From contig NZ_AXAY01000009.1 of NCBI RefSeq assembly GCF_000473045.1, positions 186,001-250,000 of the forward strand: a stretch of DNA of 64,000 nt. Direction: 5' to 3'. Within the stretch, counting starts at the first letter, position 1; the number at the start of each line of letters is the position of its first letter. Source of the stretch: Bradyrhizobium sp. WSM3983 (GTDB lineage: Bacteria > Pseudomonadota > Alphaproteobacteria > Rhizobiales > Xanthobacteraceae). A program made the position numbers and the translations under genes. Under the pieces are notes generated by a model that was not told where the DNA came from, ran no database searches, and worked only from the letters and a program-made list of their open reading frames with translations. Shown here in pieces: positions 60,604-64,000 of this stretch.

Positions 60604-63600
60604 TCACCATTCGTTGATCGCCCTTCCGATCCTTAGGATCAATTCGTCTTCAGTGTAGGGCTTCTGCAGTATTCGTGTTTCGTTGAAACCCTCGATAACT
60701 TCGCGATTGCCGTAGCCGGTAATGAGGATGACCGGCAACGCGGGACGTGTGGTCTTAATCGTTCTCGCGAGCTCGGCTCCGCTCATTGTCGGCATGGCAT
60801 AGTCTGCAAGAATAAGGTCAATCTCTGAATGGCTATCGAGCAATTGGAGTGCTTCTCCTCCGCTGAGGGCAGGAACGACCGAATATCCTAGGGAGGCGAG
60901 CAATCGGAGAGTCGTTTTGAGCACCGCCGCGTCATCATCCACGACCAGGATAGTCTTCGGCGTCTCGAGTCCCGAGCTGACACTAGCGATCGAGAATTGG
61001 CCGTGATCGACCCGAACGACCTCGGCGCGGGGCAGGAACACCTTGACCGAGGTACCCTTTCCGACGCGCGTCTCGATTCCGATACCTCCGCCCGATTGCT
61101 TCACGAATCCGACCACCTGGGCGAGTCCGAGGCCGGAGTTCTTCCCGGGGTGCTTGGTAGTGAAAAAAGGCTCGAAAACGTGAGGGAGAACATGGTCCGG
61201 AATACCTGCGCCCGAATCGCTGACGAGCACCACAACGTACTGTCCCGGTACAGGTCCTTCCGTCCCACCCACGCGACTGTCGACAATCGCATTGCGCGTT
61301 TCGAGCATGAGACTACCACCTGAAGGCATGGCGTCCCTGGCGTTTATGACGAGATTTAGGATGACCAGTTCGATCTGGGTGGGATCGACCATGGCGGGCC
61401 AAAGATCCGGAGCCAGCACTGTCCGAAGCTGTACCGTACCCCCCAACGTAGCGGTGAGGAGACCGTTCATTCCGGTGATCTTGCTGTTGAGATCGACCCC
61501 CTGAGGTGCGAGTCGCTGCCTGCGGGAGAAAGCAAGGAGCTGCCTGACGAGATTCACGCCGCGTTCGGCAGCGGTGCGAATCAGCTCGACCCCTTCATCG
61601 GGCTCTTGCAGACTGTGGGACAATAGACGAGCGTTAGTGAGCACGACGCTGAGCAGATTGTTGAAGTCGTGTGCCACGCCTGACGTGATCTGCCCGATTG
61701 CGTCAAGCCGCTGCAATTGCTGAACTTCAGCTTCGACTATCTCCCGCTGCTCAATTTGGGCGCGCAACTGCCGGTTGGCTTGCTCCAGTTCATGGGTTCG
61801 AGCTTCGATGCGGCGCTCAAGCGTCTCTTCGATGCGTTTGCGGTCGGTAATATCCAGCGCCACCCCGTAAAATGAAACCGGCTCGTTGTTCTCGAAATTT
61901 GTCCGCCCACGCGTCGCGATCCAGCGCTGCACGCCGTCGTTTTTTCCGATAACGCGGTACTCGATGTCGTAAACCCCGTCCCCCCGTGGGTCGACGCATT
62001 GTTGGATCGCGGCCTCGACGCGGACGAGATCGTCCGGATGTACGCCGGCCCGCCACACCTCGTAGTCGATCGGCGCGCCAGCAGGCAGCCCCCACATTGC
62101 TCTGAGCCTGCCGTCCCATTGCAATTCGTTGGTTTGTGGGTTCCACGCATAACGGCCGAGCTTCACAAGATCGACGGCGGCCTGCAGCCGCGCTTCGCTT
62201 TCGTGCAGCTGCTGCTGCGCCCGCTTCTCCTGATCGACGTCTTGCAGGATTGAAACGCCACCGACGATCTCGCCGGTCTCGTCGCGAAACGGCGCGGCGC
62301 TGCAGCGAATCCAAATCTCGCGTCCGTCCTCTGCCGTGTGAATGAAGTCGAGGCTCGGGGCAAGGGTTTCTCCGCGCAGCGCCCGCGCGCCCGGATATTG
62401 CGAGGGCGGAAGCAGTCCGCCCTTGGCGTCGAAGCTTCGCCAGCGACGAAGCGCTCCAGCATCGCGCGACGGGATGATGTCGTCCCAGAGGGCGCCGAGC
62501 GGTCCGCCGCGCAGGACGAACTTTCCGTCGCGATCAAACATCCCAACGGCTCCCGGGACCTGGTTCAGGATTGCGGATAGCCTTGCCTCGCTTTCGCGCA
62601 AGGCACGCTCAGCCAACCGGGAGGCGAGCACGTCCGTGGCCTGGCGGGCGTAGACGTCGCTGAACCGCAGCTCGTCCTCGGATGGACGGTGCGGTTCGCG
62701 AAAGTGCGTCGACAGCATGCCCAAGGGTTTGCCCGAGCTCCGGTCGAGCAACGGCGTCGATTGCACGGCGCGAAATCCCATCGAGGCGGCGATGCCCCGG
62801 TGAGGTGCGAAATCCGGATCGGCATTCACGTCTTCGATAATGAAGCGCGCCCCGGAGCGCAAAGCGAGCCCGCAGGCCGACGAATCGCCGGCATCCACAT
62901 TCGCGAAATAGTCCAGAAATCTCTGATCCAGGCCGCGATGGGCAACGATTTTCAGAGTTCCGGTCGCCTCGTCATATAGCTGAACGTCGCCGAAATCCGC
63001 TTTCTGCAGTTCGATGATGCCGTCGAGTATCTCGTACAGAATCGACGGCAGGTCAGATGTCTCCGTCAGTCGCCCACCCAGTTCATTCAGCCGGGTCGTG
63101 TCCCGGTGCGCCTTGATCGTTGCATCGAGAGATAGCAGCGTCTTGTACGCAGGCCCAGCGAAAGTGCCGAGGTTGGTCATCACGCGAAGGTCTTCCGCAT
63201 CAAAGCGGCAAGTTTCGTCGTGGGAGATGACCCAGATCGTGCCGACCGCTTCTCCGTCGACGTAGAGCGGGATCAACAGCCCCTCGTCAAGCAAGGGCGA
63301 GACCTTGCTAAGATAAGGGAAATCGCGTTCGGGATGTGAACACAGCATCGCTGCGTTGCGATCGAGAACCATGCCGCACGGGCCAAAGTCGCGCGGCATC
63401 TCCCCGCCCACGTGAGAGGCCCATTGGCCTACGAGGGCACGCCAGTGAAAACTTTTCCTTTGGTCTCCATCCTCCAAGAGGCTGAACCCCGCGGAGTGCG
63501 CGCGGCACAATGTCAGGCCGGTCTCGGTGAGTTTCTGGAGAATATTGTGAGGTGCGCTTGCCATCTCTTGCGCCAGGGCGACCAGTGCGCGGTTCTCGGC

Positions 63601-63861
63601 CGCATAGTCGGGAGGGCGCGACGGTCGCCGGGTGAGCTCAGCCGTCGAGATCATCGACACGGGACCAGGTGCGGCTTCGGGAGCACCAGCAATGGAAGGG
63701 TTATCTTCTGCGTGATGAGCCTTCGCGTGATCCGCCTGTCCCCCAGAGCCGCCCGGGATCAGTTGCCCGCGGGCCAAAATCGGCTGTGATTTCTCGGCCA
63801 CGGAACCGACTCCTGCTAATACTCTTACCAACGAGGAAGCAGCCCAGCGAGCATACATCAT
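60604..63861 (-). CDS. Large hybrid histidine kinase with GAF-GAF-PAS-PAS and receiver domains
   Basis: A soluble hybrid kinase of up to 1085 residues. Two GAF domains (about 100-245 and 265-415) and two PAS domains (about 425-545 and 560-675) lead through a coiled coil to H-box His731 in GVAHDFNN. ATPase boxes (GAGIPDHVLPHVFEPFFTTK, GKNSGLGLAQV) and a C-terminal receiver (LILADYAMPTMSG) follow. From the second PAS on it closely parallels the kinase at 38064-40190. The true start is uncertain; 63654 is a plausible alternative because residues 1-69 are low-complexity and lack a domain. Confidence 0.9.
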   Translation of the reverse strand: MMYARWAASSLVRVLAGVGSVAEKSQPILARGQLIPGGSGGQADHAKAHHAEDNPSIAGAPEAAPGPVSMISTAELTRRPSRPPDYAAENRALVALAQEMASAPHNILQKLTETGLTLCRAHSAGFSLLEDGDQRKSFHWRALVGQWASHVGGEMPRDFGPCGMVLDRNAAMLCSHPERDFPYLSKVSPLLDEGLLIPLYVDGEAVGTIWVISHDETCRFDAEDLRVMTNLGTFAGPAYKTLLSLDATIKAHRDTTRLNELGGRLTETSDLPSILYEILDGIIELQKADFGDVQLYDEATGTLKIVAHRGLDQRFLDYFANVDAGDSSACGLALRSGARFIIEDVNADPDFAPHRGIAASMGFRAVQSTPLLDRSSGKPLGMLSTHFREPHRPSEDELRFSDVYARQATDVLASRLAERALRESEARLSAILNQVPGAVGMFDRDGKFVLRGGPLGALWDDIIPSRDAGALRRWRSFDAKGGLLPPSQYPGARALRGETLAPSLDFIHTAEDGREIWIRCSAAPFRDETGEIVGGVSILQDVDQEKRAQQQLHESEARLQAAVDLVKLGRYAWNPQTNELQWDGRLRAMWGLPAGAPIDYEVWRAGVHPDDLVRVEAAIQQCVDPRGDGVYDIEYRVIGKNDGVQRWIATRGRTNFENNEPVSFYGVALDITDRKRIEETLERRIEARTHELEQANRQLRAQIEQREIVEAEVQQLQRLDAIGQITSGVAHDFNNLLSVVLTNARLLSHSLQEPDEGVELIRTAAERGVNLVRQLLAFSRRQRLAPQGVDLNSKITGMNGLLTATLGGTVQLRTVLAPDLWPAMVDPTQIELVILNLVINARDAMPSGGSLMLETRNAIVDSRVGGTEGPVPGQYVVVLVSDSGAGIPDHVLPHVFEPFFTTKHPGKNSGLGLAQVVGFVKQSGGGIGIETRVGKGTSVKVFLPRAEVVRVDHGQFSIASVSSGLETPKTILVVDDDAAVLKTTLRLLASLGYSVVPALSGGEALQLLDSHSEIDLILADYAMPTMSGAELARTIKTTRPALPVILITGYGNREVIEGFNETRILQKPYTEDELILRIGRAINEW

Positions 63862-64000
63862 CCGCGGCGCAGGGACACCGGTCCGGTACCAATAAATAGC
63901 TGTTGCTTCAGCCTTGAGGCGCTTGGAGCAGCGCAGTCACGGATGCCAAGCGCCGCGTCGTGTTCTGCCGCGGCTCGGTCTCTCACGAACAAGTTGCCCG

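Noticed and set aside
1..64000. CRISPR arrays, rRNA genes, intact tRNAs, replication origin
   Set aside because: No regularly spaced repeats, rRNA-like blocks, well-folded tRNA or DnaA-box clusters were noticed.

Overview
The window reads like chromosome from a Bradyrhizobium-type alphaproteobacterium. This is inferred from the high G+C, dense short-spaced genes, typical rhizobial small families (DUF6894, DUF2267, DUF5335, DUF3775, DUF1931), several solute-binding-protein importers, Ku, and FixK/FNR-type operator palindromes. No taxonomic search was possible.

Region 1 (1-16.4 kb) is a catabolic import locus. Two branched-chain-amino-acid-type binding proteins, a SnoaL-like protein and two closely related peptide-type binding proteins surround an amidase, a LysR regulator and a GntR/FCD regulator. 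A complete dipeptide-type ABC importer (two permeases and a fused double ATPase) follows, then an APH-fold kinase and a class III PLP enzyme. The last two recall the hydroxylysine kinase / phospho-lyase pairing. Three copies of a near-palindrome (ATTGTCGCCAAT) lie about 60-75 bp before the gntR, amidase and transporter start codons, so the GntR protein probably controls the cluster.

Region 2 (16.4-28.9 kb) starts with gene relics. It then holds a heavy-metal RND pump with its adaptor, divergent from a two-component system, and an oxidative-stress block: OxyR, a Gly/His-rich secreted protein, an exported catalase, an ankyrin protein (as in katB-ankB) and an FMN reductase. A 63-bp repeat precedes both the Gly-rich gene and the catalase.

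Region 3 (28.9-33.0 kb) is a scrapyard: a dehydrogenase N-terminal stub, three degenerate tRNA-like sequences on the minus strand, an AraC regulator, a DUF6894 gene, a NYN-domain fragment and a decayed IS110-family transposase.

Region 4 (33.0-64 kb) looks like a low-oxygen / stationary-phase survival island. Genes: Ku, DUF2267, DJ-1/PfpI, PPC-domain protein, DUF5335, DUF3775, two paralogous hybrid histidine kinases, an HtrA-like protease, Zn-alcohol dehydrogenase, an LDH-like enzyme, Old Yellow Enzyme, DUF1931 (histone fold), universal stress protein, a cNMP-domain/thioredoxin-reductase-like fusion, glucose-6-phosphate dehydrogenase, GH15 glucanase, FMN reductase, a Clp-fold serine protease with a rhomboid protease, and a PoxB-like TPP enzyme. 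Nine perfect TTGA-N6-TCAA palindromes plus two near matches lie between genes from 34.5 to 60.5 kb, most of them 65-125 bp before a start codon. I read this as one FixK/FNR-type regulon. It is the strongest system-level signal in the window.
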